Assembly: GCA_937901285.1 (NCBI GenBank)
Contig: CALCHI010000197.1
Location: forward strand, 1-17,272
Length of the DNA: 17,272 nt
Source of the DNA: UBA8437 sp003445035
GTDB taxonomy: Bacteria > Planctomycetota > Planctomycetia > Planctomycetales > Planctomycetaceae
Reading direction: 5' to 3'
The translations under genes and the position numbers were made by a program. Positions 1-6,683 of this stretch are shown in pieces. The number at the start of each line of letters is the position of its first letter. Positions within the stretch are counted from its first letter, which is position 1. Under the pieces are notes generated by a model. The model was not told where the DNA came from and did not search any database. It worked only from the letters and a program-made list of their open reading frames with translations.

Positions 1-440
1 GCACAGGCCACACCGCGATGAGGATGCTCGAGCCCCTTGGCCAGCACGCCGACCCCCGAACCCGTCTCGCCAATCCGGCTCAATGCGTAGGCCGCACTCA
101 ACCGCAAGCCAATCGACTTGTGTTTCAGCAGGCCCCTGAGTCGTTCGTAATTCGACCTGGTCCGAGTGGACTTGTGAGCCAGGTCTCCCAGTCCGCTGGC
201 CGCCCAGTAGATGACCCCGGGGTCATCGTGTTCGAGCGCTTTGGCCAGCGGCCTGACGGCAACAGTCCCGAACGATGGCAGCGTCAGTGCCGCTCGTAAT
301 CGACGGGTCCGAGACGTCGAGGCCAGTTCCGCCGTCCACTCGGCCAGGCTGCGGCCGGCCACGGTTTCCGGAGCCGCAGCCGGAGACTCGAGAATCATCA
401 CTCCGACCAGGAAAACCACCGGCCACGCTCTCACTCTCAT
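1..440 (-). CDS. Exported HEAT-repeat protein, partial (3' end beyond left edge)
   Basis: Reading the minus strand from the ATG at 440 gives 146 codons open to the left edge, so the C-terminus is missing. Residues 1-23 look like a signal peptide: MRVRAW, then a hydrophobic stretch (VVFLVGVMI) and AAA. From about residue 45 there are helical repeats of the HEAT/PBS-lyase kind: one unit with PLAKALEHDDPGVIYWAASGLGDLA and a second with LLKHKSIGLRLSAAYALSRIGE, with the typical D/N-P and A-A-x-A-L pattern. HEAT repeats are protein-binding scaffolds, so no enzyme activity is implied. The start is well supported by a perfect AGGAGG seven bases upstream (448-453). It lies 26 bp downstream of the rhodanese gene on the same strand and is probably cotranscribed. 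The partner and role are unknown. Confidence 0.72.
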   Translation of the reverse strand, partial: MRVRAWPVVFLVGVMILESPAAAPETVAGRSLAEWTAELASTSRTRRLRAALTLPSFGTVAVRPLAKALEHDDPGVIYWAASGLGDLAHKSTRTRSNYERLRGLLKHKSIGLRLSAAYALSRIGETGSGVGVLAKGLEHPHRGVAC

Positions 441-447
441 CTCCACG

Positions 448-453
448 CCTCCT
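448..453 (-). promoter_or_regulatory. Ribosome binding site of the HEAT-repeat gene
   Basis: The minus strand reads AGGAGG seven bases before the ATG at 440. This is a perfect Shine-Dalgarno core, the strongest I noticed in the window, and it fixes the start of the partial HEAT-repeat gene. Confidence 0.7.
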
Positions 454-466
454 GGCTCTCTGAGAA

Positions 467-844
467 TCACCCGGTGGTCAATGGGAAGCCACGAGCGTGC
501 CACTCGCCAATCCCACCGTCCATCGAAATGACGTTCGTGTACCCCATCTGCTGCAACGCGTCTCCGGCCAGGGCCGATCGGTAACCTCCACCGCAATACA
601 GCACGATCTCGGCCTCGTGGTCGGGAATCACCTTTTCGATGTCTCGCTCGATCACGCCCTTGCCCAGGTGGACCGCTCCCGGAAGGTGAGCCATCGCCCA
701 CTCGGTGTCCTCGCGGACATCGACCAGGAAGAACGACCGTTCCGCATCTTGCCACTCCTTGACGTCCACGGTCGTGCACTCTCGCACACGTGTCTTGGCG
801 TCATTGACCAGATCAAGGAAACCGTTCGCGTGGCTCTTGCCCAT
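467..844 (-). CDS. Rhodanese-like domain protein (single domain sulfurtransferase)
   Basis: The product is 125 residues, about the size of a single rhodanese domain. Visible motifs are the N-terminal FLVDVREDTEWAMAHLPGAVHL block (residues 39-60), typical of the family, and the active-site loop CGGGYRS with the presumed persulfide-carrying Cys84. The C-terminal G-x-x-x-W-x-x-x-G block (GGIGEWHARGFP) is also present. Such proteins move sulfane sulfur from a donor to a thiophilic acceptor. The sequence does not show which donor or acceptor. There is no signal peptide, so it should be cytoplasmic. CAGGAG lies about 9 bases before the ATG. It heads a minus-strand pair with the HEAT-repeat gene and diverges from the permease operon. 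Confidence 0.9.
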   Translation of the reverse strand: MGKSHANGFLDLVNDAKTRVRECTTVDVKEWQDAERSFFLVDVREDTEWAMAHLPGAVHLGKGVIERDIEKVIPDHEAEIVLYCGGGYRSALAGDALQQMGYTNVISMDGGIGEWHARGFPLTTG

Positions 845-877
845 GAGATTCGCTCCTGCGGAATTTCCGTTTCGCCC

Positions 878-883
878 ATCCTA
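878..883 (-). promoter_or_regulatory. Possible -10 element upstream of the rhodanese gene
   Basis: The minus strand reads TAGGAT followed by GGG about 34 bases before the rhodanese ATG. It matches TATAAT at four of six positions. No convincing -35 box is seen. The same TAGGATG string occurs ahead of the exported-protein gene at 7633, which is the main reason to list it. Confidence 0.25.
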
Positions 884-988
884 GCGATGCCCCAGCACGT
901 GTGAAACGGGTCCGTAGCCGACAGGTTCCCGACGTGTCAGAATGACGCAAGAGAGTTTTGTGCCCGTTTCCCTGCCGGATCCTTCACC

Positions 989-2533
989 TTGGCCGAACGA
1001 CGAGCCGAACTGGCGCGTTACGACAACGTCGATCGAGACTATCTCGACCGACGCCGACTGCGTCCCAGCGCCGGCTGGGTGCTGCTGTGGGCATTGGGAG
1101 TCGGTGCGGTCATCTCCGGTGACTTCTTTGGCTGGAATCTCGGACTGAAATACGCGGGATTCAACGGCCTGGCCATCGCCACGGTCCTGATGGCCGTGAT
1201 GTACGTCTGCATGGTCTTCACCATCGCCGAACTCTCGGCCGCGCTGCCGCACGCCGGGGGGTTCTTTTCGTTCACCCGCAATGCCCTGGGGCCGCTGGGC
1301 GGATTCCTGTGCGGGTTGACCGACACGATCGAGTACGTCGTCACGCCGGCGGTGATCGTGGTCGGAATCGGGGGTTACCTCGATGCGGTGGTCTTCACCG
1401 ACCCGTCCCAGGCCCCCGAGTGGCTCCCGCTGGTCTGGTGGACGCTGGCCTACACGATCTTCGTGGTGATCAACGTGCTGGGAGTCGAATTGACCCTGAG
1501 GTTCGGGTTGATCGTGACGGGACTGGCCGCGGCCGTGCTGGTGGTCTTCTACGCCGCGACCCTGGCCACCGGATCGTTCGACACCGAACTGCTGTACAAC
1601 ATTCCGGCCGACGAGGGACAAACCGCTCGGGGCCTTCCGCACGGCTGGCTCGGCGTCTTTTCGGCCCTCCCGTTCGCTATCTGGTTTTACCTGGCGATCG
1701 AGCAACTGCCACTGGCGGCAGAGGAGTCCCATGACGTCGTGCGCGACATGCCCCGGGCCCTGCTGCTGGGCATCGTCACACTGCTGATCCTGTCGTTGCT
1801 GACGCTGGTCCTGAACACGGGAGTCGGCGGAGGAGCGGAGGCGTTGTCGACTTCGGACGCACCGCTCGGAGACGGATTCCGGGCGGTGTTCGGCAACAAC
1901 GCAACCAGTCGTGTGCTTGGCCTGGTCGCGTTGACCGGCCTGGTGGCCAGTTTCCACACGATCATCTACGCCTACGGCCGCGTGCTGTTCGCGCTGTCAC
2001 GAGCCGGCTATTTCCCACGATGGATCTCGATCACCGGTCGGTCACAGACCCCCTGGGTCGCCCTGGTCCTGGGTGCGGTCGTCGGCCTGGGCCTGGCGGC
2101 AGCCATCCATTTCAGCCCGACATCATCCGAAGCCAGCGATTCGGTCACGGTCGGCGCCGTGCTGTTGAACATGGCCGTTTTCGGCGCGGTGATCTCCTAC
2201 GTCCTCGTGATGGTCAGTTACATCGTGCTGAAGATCACTCGTCCCGAAATGCCGCGGCCCTACCGCAGTCCGCTGGGGATCCCCGGAGCAGCCGTCGGCA
2301 CCCTGCTGGCCATGATCGCCCTGGCCGCGACGTTCTCGGTTCCCGAGTTCCGACCCGGCATGTACGGGGTCGCCATCTTCCTGGTCATCGGACTGGCCTG
2401 GTTCCTCTGCTACAGTCGATATCACCTGGTCGCCCAGGCCCCCGAGGAAGAGGTCGCATTGCTCTCGGCCGCCCAACGGGAACTCGACGGCGACAACTCC
2501 GAGACGTCCGACTCTACGGATGACCACTCATGA
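989..2533 (+). CDS. APC-family amine/amino-acid permease, ethanolamine-permease-like
   Basis: A 514-residue integral membrane protein with about twelve hydrophobic segments (for example residues 30-50, 60-82, 152-190, 256-275, 308-330, 355-373, 388-415 and 435-475). The N-terminal segment LLWALGVGAVISGDFFGWN (32-50) and the later AEESHD (244-249) and FALSRAGYFP (334-343) are the pattern I associate with ethanolamine permeases (Eat type) of the amino acid-polyamine-organocation superfamily. The reading frame is open only from 905, and no ATG or GTG lies in frame before residue 69, so the start is taken as TTG at 989. No clear Shine-Dalgarno precedes it. The gene overlaps the GS-like gene by ATGA, marking it as first gene of a four-gene operon. 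Substrate is inferred to be ethanolamine or a similar amine. A general amino-acid permease is the alternative. Confidence 0.85.
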   Translation: MAERRAELARYDNVDRDYLDRRRLRPSAGWVLLWALGVGAVISGDFFGWNLGLKYAGFNGLAIATVLMAVMYVCMVFTIAELSAALPHAGGFFSFTRNALGPLGGFLCGLTDTIEYVVTPAVIVVGIGGYLDAVVFTDPSQAPEWLPLVWWTLAYTIFVVINVLGVELTLRFGLIVTGLAAAVLVVFYAATLATGSFDTELLYNIPADEGQTARGLPHGWLGVFSALPFAIWFYLAIEQLPLAAEESHDVVRDMPRALLLGIVTLLILSLLTLVLNTGVGGGAEALSTSDAPLGDGFRAVFGNNATSRVLGLVALTGLVASFHTIIYAYGRVLFALSRAGYFPRWISITGRSQTPWVALVLGAVVGLGLAAAIHFSPTSSEASDSVTVGAVLLNMAVFGAVISYVLVMVSYIVLKITRPEMPRPYRSPLGIPGAAVGTLLAMIALAATFSVPEFRPGMYGVAIFLVIGLAWFLCYSRYHLVAQAPEEEVALLSAAQRELDGDNSETSDSTDDHS

Positions 2534-3918
2534 ACCTTTCCCCCCGCCCACCCGGCTGTCTCACCCTGGAAGAACTGCAGGACCGATTCGACGAAGGCAC
2601 GATCGACACCGTGCTGGTCGGTTTCACCGATCTCTACGGCCGACTGGCCGGCAAGAGGTTCGATGCGGGTTTCTTCCTGGAAGAGGTCGTCGACCACGGC
2701 ACGCACGGCTGCGACTACCTGCTGACGGTCGACATGGAGATGGAACCGGTCAGCGGATATGAGTTCGCCAACTGGGAACGGGGCTACGGTGACGTTCACC
2801 TGGTCCCCGACCTCGCCACGCTCCGCCACGCCGCCTGGCTCGACCGCACCGCGATCGTTTTGTGCAACGTCGTCGACGACTCAACCGGCGACGGTGTGCC
2901 CCAGGCCCCGCGGGTCATGCTGGCCGGACAACTGGAAACCGCGGCCGCCCTGGGGTTCCAGCCCCAGGCCGCTTCCGAACTCGAGTACTACCTCTTCCGC
3001 ACGACGTACCGCGACGCTGCGGCTGCCGGTTATCACGGCCTGCCGGCCGGAGGATGGTACCTGGAAGACTACCAGTTGCTGCACGGCAGCCGGGACGAGG
3101 ACATCCACGGATCGGCCAGGCGGCACCTGGCCGCCTCGGGCATCCCGGTCGAAAACACCAAGGGCGAGTGGGGCCTGGGCCAGCACGAGTTGAACATCCG
3201 GTACGCCCCGATGCTCGAGATGGCCGACCGCCACGTGCTGCTCAAGCAGTGTCTCAAGGAAACCGCCGACGCGGCCGGTGCCGCGGTGACCTTCATGGCC
3301 AAGTTCAATGCCGAACAGGCCGGGTCCAGTTGCCACGTCCACATCAGCCTCTGGAAAGATGGTGCCAACGCCTTTGCCGGGGACGAGTCCCTGGGACCGA
3401 TCCAGTGCAGCCCGGCCTTTCGCTGGTTCCTGGGCGGATTCATGCACCGCGTTCCCGAGTTGATGCCGCTGCTGGCCCCCACGGTCAATTCCTACAAGCG
3501 ATTCCAGTCCGGCTCGTGGGCCCCGACCCGGATCGCGTGGAGCCACGACAACCGCACCGCCGGCTTCCGCGTGGTCGGACACGATTCGTCGCTGAGGGTC
3601 GAGTGCCGCATCCCCGGAGCCGACTGCAACCCGTACCTGGTCTACTCGGCCGCCCTGGCCGCCGGGCTGGACGGTATCGCCAACCAGGTCGAGCCACCAC
3701 CTCACTTCGACGGCGACGTCTACCAGGCCGACGACGTTCCCGGAGTGCCCGGCTCGCTGGCCGAAGCCACCGAGTCGTTCGCCGCCAGCGAGTTCGCTCG
3801 AGCCGCGTTCGGGGAGGCCGTCGTCGACCACTACGTACACTTCTTCCGCACCGAGCAGGCCGCCTACGATCGGTCGGTCACCGATTGGGAACGGCAGAGG
3901 TATTTCGAGAGGATCTGA
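2530..3918 (+). CDS. Glutamine synthetase-family gamma-glutamyl-amine ligase (GlnA4/PuuA-like)
   Basis: A full-length class I GS-fold protein of 462 residues. Metal and substrate blocks are visible: SELEYYLF with E150/E152, KGEWGLGQHE with E213/E220, SSCHVHISL with H269/H271, NRTAGFRV (341-348) and VECRIPGADCNPYL with E358 (357-370). The N-terminal beta-grasp half is present (residues 11-110, including VGFTDLYGRLAGKRF). The adenylylation-site motif of housekeeping GS is absent, and the C-terminus (TDWERQRYFERI) is that of non-canonical homologues. These use ATP to join an amine to the gamma-carboxyl of glutamate. With an ethanolamine-like permease upstream and a gamma-glutamyl hydrolase downstream, ligation of ethanolamine or a similar small amine is the best guess. 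Simple ammonia assimilation is less likely. It starts inside the permease stop codon (ATGA) and is followed after 4 bp by the amidotransferase. Confidence 0.87.
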   Translation: MNLSPRPPGCLTLEELQDRFDEGTIDTVLVGFTDLYGRLAGKRFDAGFFLEEVVDHGTHGCDYLLTVDMEMEPVSGYEFANWERGYGDVHLVPDLATLRHAAWLDRTAIVLCNVVDDSTGDGVPQAPRVMLAGQLETAAALGFQPQAASELEYYLFRTTYRDAAAAGYHGLPAGGWYLEDYQLLHGSRDEDIHGSARRHLAASGIPVENTKGEWGLGQHELNIRYAPMLEMADRHVLLKQCLKETADAAGAAVTFMAKFNAEQAGSSCHVHISLWKDGANAFAGDESLGPIQCSPAFRWFLGGFMHRVPELMPLLAPTVNSYKRFQSGSWAPTRIAWSHDNRTAGFRVVGHDSSLRVECRIPGADCNPYLVYSAALAAGLDGIANQVEPPPHFDGDVYQADDVPGVPGSLAEATESFAASEFARAAFGEAVVDHYVHFFRTEQAAYDRSVTDWERQRYFERI

Positions 3919-3922
3919 GGCG

Positions 3923-4690
3923 ATGGCCGCGGGACCACCGTTGATTGGAATCACGTCGTACGGACGCAACGAGGAAGACAAATTCTCGTTGCCGGCAAAC
4001 TACGTCGCCAGCGTGCGACGCGCCGGTGGCATCCCCGTGTTGCTGCCCCCCGGCGAGGCGGCCATCGAAGAACTGTTTGCGCGACTCGACGGCATCGTAC
4101 TGGCCGGAGGTGGTGACATCGATCCGGAACTTTACGGCGGGAGCATGCACCCGGAGGTCTACATGGTCGACCCGGATCGCGACCTGCTGGAACTGAGCCT
4201 GACCCGCCGGATTCTCTCTGAGCGACTTCCGACCCTGGCCATCTGCCGGGGTGCCCAGATGATCAATGTCGCCCTGGGCGGTTCGCTGCACGAACACCTG
4301 CCCGACGTGGTCGGTGAAGAGATCCAGCACCGCATGCCACCTCGCGAACCGACACCGCACGGGGTGACACTGGTCGAAGGAACCTCGCTGGCCGAACTGA
4401 TGGTCCAGACCTCCTTCGACGCCGCCTCGTGGCACCACCAGGCCATCAACCGGGTCGGTCGCGGACTGGTCGTGGCTGCCCACGCACCCGATGGCACCAT
4501 CGAAGCGGTCGAACTGCCCGGCCACAAGTGGCTGTATGCCGTGCAGTGGCACCCGGAACTGACTGCCGAGGCTGATCCGCTGCAACAGGCGCTCTTCGAC
4601 GAACTGGTGGAAGCCTGCGAGGACCGGACAACCGATCCACAGACCTCCGTCGATGACGATTCTCATGACGAACAAGGGGACGAAGTGTGA
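3923..4690 (+). CDS. Class I glutamine amidotransferase, PuuD-like gamma-glutamyl hydrolase
   Basis: A 255-residue stand-alone peptidase C26-type domain. It shows the oxyanion region LAGGGDIDP (60-68), the nucleophile elbow AICRGAQ with Cys108, and the C-terminal QWHPE with His210 and Glu212, which complete the catalytic triad. The family includes PuuD, which hydrolyses gamma-glutamyl-GABA to glutamate plus GABA. Here the expected job is to release glutamate from the processed gamma-glutamyl amine made by the preceding ligase. No synthase domain is attached, which argues against a biosynthetic amidotransferase. Its ATG follows the ligase stop by 4 bp, and its TGA overlaps the GTG start of the dehydrogenase. 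The tail after about residue 232 is acidic and probably disordered. No export signal is present, so it acts in the cytoplasm. Confidence 0.88.
   Translation: MAAGPPLIGITSYGRNEEDKFSLPANYVASVRRAGGIPVLLPPGEAAIEELFARLDGIVLAGGGDIDPELYGGSMHPEVYMVDPDRDLLELSLTRRILSERLPTLAICRGAQMINVALGGSLHEHLPDVVGEEIQHRMPPREPTPHGVTLVEGTSLAELMVQTSFDAASWHHQAINRVGRGLVVAAHAPDGTIEAVELPGHKWLYAVQWHPELTAEADPLQQALFDELVEACEDRTTDPQTSVDDDSHDEQGDEV
4674..4680 (+). promoter_or_regulatory. Ribosome binding site for the GTG start of the SDR gene
   Basis: AAGGGGA sits six bases ahead of GTG at 4687. It supports that non-ATG start, which overlaps the stop of the preceding gene as GTGA. Confidence 0.55.
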
Positions 4691-5469
4691 GTGGACGACT
4701 GGCGGAAAAAGTGGCGTTGGTGACCGGAGCCGGTGGAGGGATCGGCCGGGAGACCTGTCGGTTGTTTGCCTCCGAAGGGGCTCGAATCGTCGCCGTCGAC
4801 GTCAACGAGGAATCGGGCCACGAGACGGTCGCCGAGATCGAGACGGACGACCCCGGCACGGCGATCTTCGTCCGCGCCGATGTCGCCGATTCCGACGACT
4901 GCCAGGCGATGGTGGCCGCGGCCGAGGAGTCGTTCGGGCGACTTGACGTGCTGTTCAACAACGCCGGCATCATGGATTCCGCCGATGGCGACTCGACCGA
5001 GACGTCACTGGAAACCTGGAACCGCACCATCGCCATCAACCTCACCGGCGTCTTCCTGGGCTGCAAGTTCGGCGTACCGGCGCTGCAGCGAGCCGGAGGC
5101 GGGTCGATCATCAACACCGCCTCATTCGTCGCCCTGATGGGAGCCGCCACTCCACAGGTGGCTTACACGGCCAGCAAGGGCGGCGTGCTGGCACTGACCC
5201 GCGAACTGGCCATCATCCACGCCCGGCAGAACATCCGGGTCAACGCATTGTGCCCGGGACCGTTGAAGACCGAGATGCTGATGAGCTTTCTGGACACGGA
5301 TCAGAAAAAGCAACGTCGACTGGTGCACATCCCGATGGGCCGGTTCGGCGAGGCGTCCGAGATGGCCAAGGCGGCGCTGTACCTGGCCAGCGACGATTCG
5401 AGCTACGTGACCGGCACCGAGTTCGTCGTCGATGGCGGGATCACGTCGGCCTACGTGACCCCCGAATGA
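4687..5469 (+). CDS. Short-chain dehydrogenase/reductase (SDR), probably NAD-dependent
   Basis: A 260-residue classical SDR. It shows the dinucleotide-binding TGAGGGIG (13-20), NNAG (91-94), the structural Asn118, Ser146 and the catalytic Y160-TAS-K164. An acidic residue after the second strand (AVDVN, Asp38) favours NAD(H) over NADP(H). The C-terminus ends with the usual VTGTEFVVDGG motif. Substrate cannot be read from the sequence. As last gene of the operon, it could oxidise the hydroxyl group of a gamma-glutamylated amino alcohol, such as gamma-glutamyl-ethanolamide, to the aldehyde. This would fit the SDR found with GlnA4 in mycobacteria. The start is GTG, overlapping the amidotransferase stop codon. 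Annotators might otherwise label it a 3-oxoacyl-ACP reductase (FabG-like), for which there is no supporting context. Confidence 0.88.
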   Translation: MSGRLAEKVALVTGAGGGIGRETCRLFASEGARIVAVDVNEESGHETVAEIETDDPGTAIFVRADVADSDDCQAMVAAAEESFGRLDVLFNNAGIMDSADGDSTETSLETWNRTIAINLTGVFLGCKFGVPALQRAGGGSIINTASFVALMGAATPQVAYTASKGGVLALTRELAIIHARQNIRVNALCPGPLKTEMLMSFLDTDQKKQRRLVHIPMGRFGEASEMAKAALYLASDDSSYVTGTEFVVDGGITSAYVTPE

Positions 5470-5482
5470 GCCGGGGTCGGCT
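5469..5482. terminator. Small hairpin between two convergent genes
   Basis: AGCCG-GGGT-CGGCT forms a five-base-pair GC-rich stem in the gap between the SDR stop and the cyclase stop. It could act on transcripts from both sides. There is no U-tract and the stem is short, so termination is only a possibility. Confidence 0.3.
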
Positions 5483-6274
5483 TCACACCAGCGCCACCGC
5501 CCGGCACCATCCCGCGCTGGCTCGGGCGATCTTCACCGGCAGACACGACACCCAGAATCCGTGAGGCCGTGGCAGCCGGTCGAGGTTGGCCAGTTTCTCG
5601 ATCTGGCAGTACTCGCGGGTGATTCCGGCAAAGTGAGCCGGCCAGATGTGACGTCCGTCGCCGGTCTCGCGGTAATCGGCCACCATGTCGGCGAACGGTC
5701 GATCGATCGTGTAGGCGTCGATGCCGATCATTCGCACGCCCTGTTCGACCAGCCACAGGACACCGTCCCGACCCAGCCCGGGCTGCTGGAAATATTCGGG
5801 GGACTCCAGGCGGGCGTCCGCCCCGGTCCACAGCAGCACGATGTCCCGTTCGGACAACGTGTACTCGATGGCTGCCAGCGCTGCCTCGAGATCTTCGACG
5901 GTGATCTCTTCACCGGCCGCCTTGTGTCGCACATCCAGCCGGACCCCGGGAGCAAAACACCACTCCAGCGGCACCTCGTCGATCCGCCGTGCCGGGCGGC
6001 CTTCCGACTCGGCCCCGTAATGGTAGGGAGCGTCCACGTGGGTGCCCGTGTGGGTGATCGCCTCGATCTTCTCGATCGCCCAGCCCTGCCCGTTCGAATA
6101 GACCAGGTCATCCGGATCGATCCCGAAGAACTGCTGCATCTGGGCCAGTCCCTCGTCCTCGTGCGTGACATAGTGAATCGATGGCGGCATCGGCTCGCTG
6201 ACGGCCGCGTCTTCCAATGGCACCGACAGGTCGATCAGTTCCAGGGCCCCCAGGGAATCAACGGAATCACTCAT
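5483..6274 (-). CDS. Cyclase family protein (kynurenine formamidase-like metal hydrolase)
   Basis: A 263-residue protein with the family signature HTGTHVDAPYH (H75, H79, D81, H85), the metal-binding HxGTHxDxPxH motif of the cyclase/kynurenine formamidase fold. The N-terminal LIDLSVPLE is also typical, as is the later MIGIDAYTIDRPF (182-194). Members open amide or lactone-type rings or hydrolyse N-formyl groups in a metal-dependent way. The substrate here is unknown. No tryptophan-catabolism gene is nearby, so a kynurenine role is unsupported. ATG at 6274 is chosen because the frame upstream is the shadow of the cupin gene. The gene overlaps the cupin stop by 8 bp, indicating translational coupling. 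It ends facing the SDR operon. Confidence 0.82.
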   Translation of the reverse strand: MSDSVDSLGALELIDLSVPLEDAAVSEPMPPSIHYVTHEDEGLAQMQQFFGIDPDDLVYSNGQGWAIEKIEAITHTGTHVDAPYHYGAESEGRPARRIDEVPLEWCFAPGVRLDVRHKAAGEEITVEDLEAALAAIEYTLSERDIVLLWTGADARLESPEYFQQPGLGRDGVLWLVEQGVRMIGIDAYTIDRPFADMVADYRETGDGRHIWPAHFAGITREYCQIEKLANLDRLPRPHGFWVSCLPVKIARASAGWCRAVALV

Positions 6275-6668
6275 CGTCGGGTGCCTCGAGGGAATCGACC
6301 TCGTCGTCCTCGGGAAAATACAGGTCGTCGTCACTGATGTCGGGAATCCCCACCACCAGCACCCGCATCCGCCCCCTGGCCCCGTGCACCACGCCGGGAG
6401 GAATGTGGACGATCGACCCGGTGTGGACCGGGTGCTCGACACCGTCAAGCATCACGCTGCCCTCACCGTCGAGCACGTAATACAGTTCGGTTCCCACCTT
6501 GTGGTAGTGCTCACGCGCCCCATCGATGTCGACAGCATGTGCCCAGGCGGCCAGCCCGCGATCACGATCCTGGCGACTCAACAGCAGGTGTCGCCATCCG
6601 CAGGTGCTCCGTTCACGTTCGGCGGTCTCCTCGTGCCGAACCAGCAACCCGCCGGTTGATTCTTCCAT
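6267..6668 (-). CDS. Small single-domain cupin protein
   Basis: A 133-residue protein with a cupin_2-type core. Motif 1 is HYHKVGTELYYVLDGEG (54-70), giving metal ligands His54, His56 and Glu61. Motif 2 is HIPPGVVHGARG with His95. The tail from about residue 110 is strongly acidic (ISDDDLYFPEDDEVD). Cupins of this size may be metal enzymes, isomerases or small-molecule sensors, and the sequence does not decide which. It lies between mazG (15 bp gap) and the cyclase gene (8 bp overlap) on the same strand. Pairing with the cyclase suggests a shared substrate, perhaps an oxygenated or lactone-like metabolite. That is inference only. GAGGAG lies upstream of the ATG. Confidence 0.8.
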   Translation of the reverse strand: MEESTGGLLVRHEETAERERSTCGWRHLLLSRQDRDRGLAAWAHAVDIDGAREHYHKVGTELYYVLDGEGSVMLDGVEHPVHTGSIVHIPPGVVHGARGRMRVLVVGIPDISDDDLYFPEDDEVDSLEAPDDE

Positions 6669-6683
6669 CTCTCCGCACTCCTC

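Noticed and set aside
881..1957. Long minus-strand open frame (358 codons) opposite the permease
   Set aside because: The product is rich in Gln, Arg, His and Asp with no fold pattern. It is a GC-rich shadow of the clear 12-segment membrane protein.
2862..3981. Two open frames of over 360 codons (plus and minus) within the GS-like gene
   Set aside because: Both are low-complexity Arg/Gly/Pro or Val/Gly-rich readings. The GS frame carries all the family motifs.
5483..6274. Naming the cyclase as kynB of tryptophan degradation
   Set aside because: No kynureninase or tryptophan dioxygenase gene is nearby. The family motif alone does not set the substrate.
5483..6448. Cyclase gene starting at 6448
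   Set aside because: The extra 58 residues are the shadow of the cupin gene. The family N-terminus (LIDLSVPLE) follows ATG 6274.
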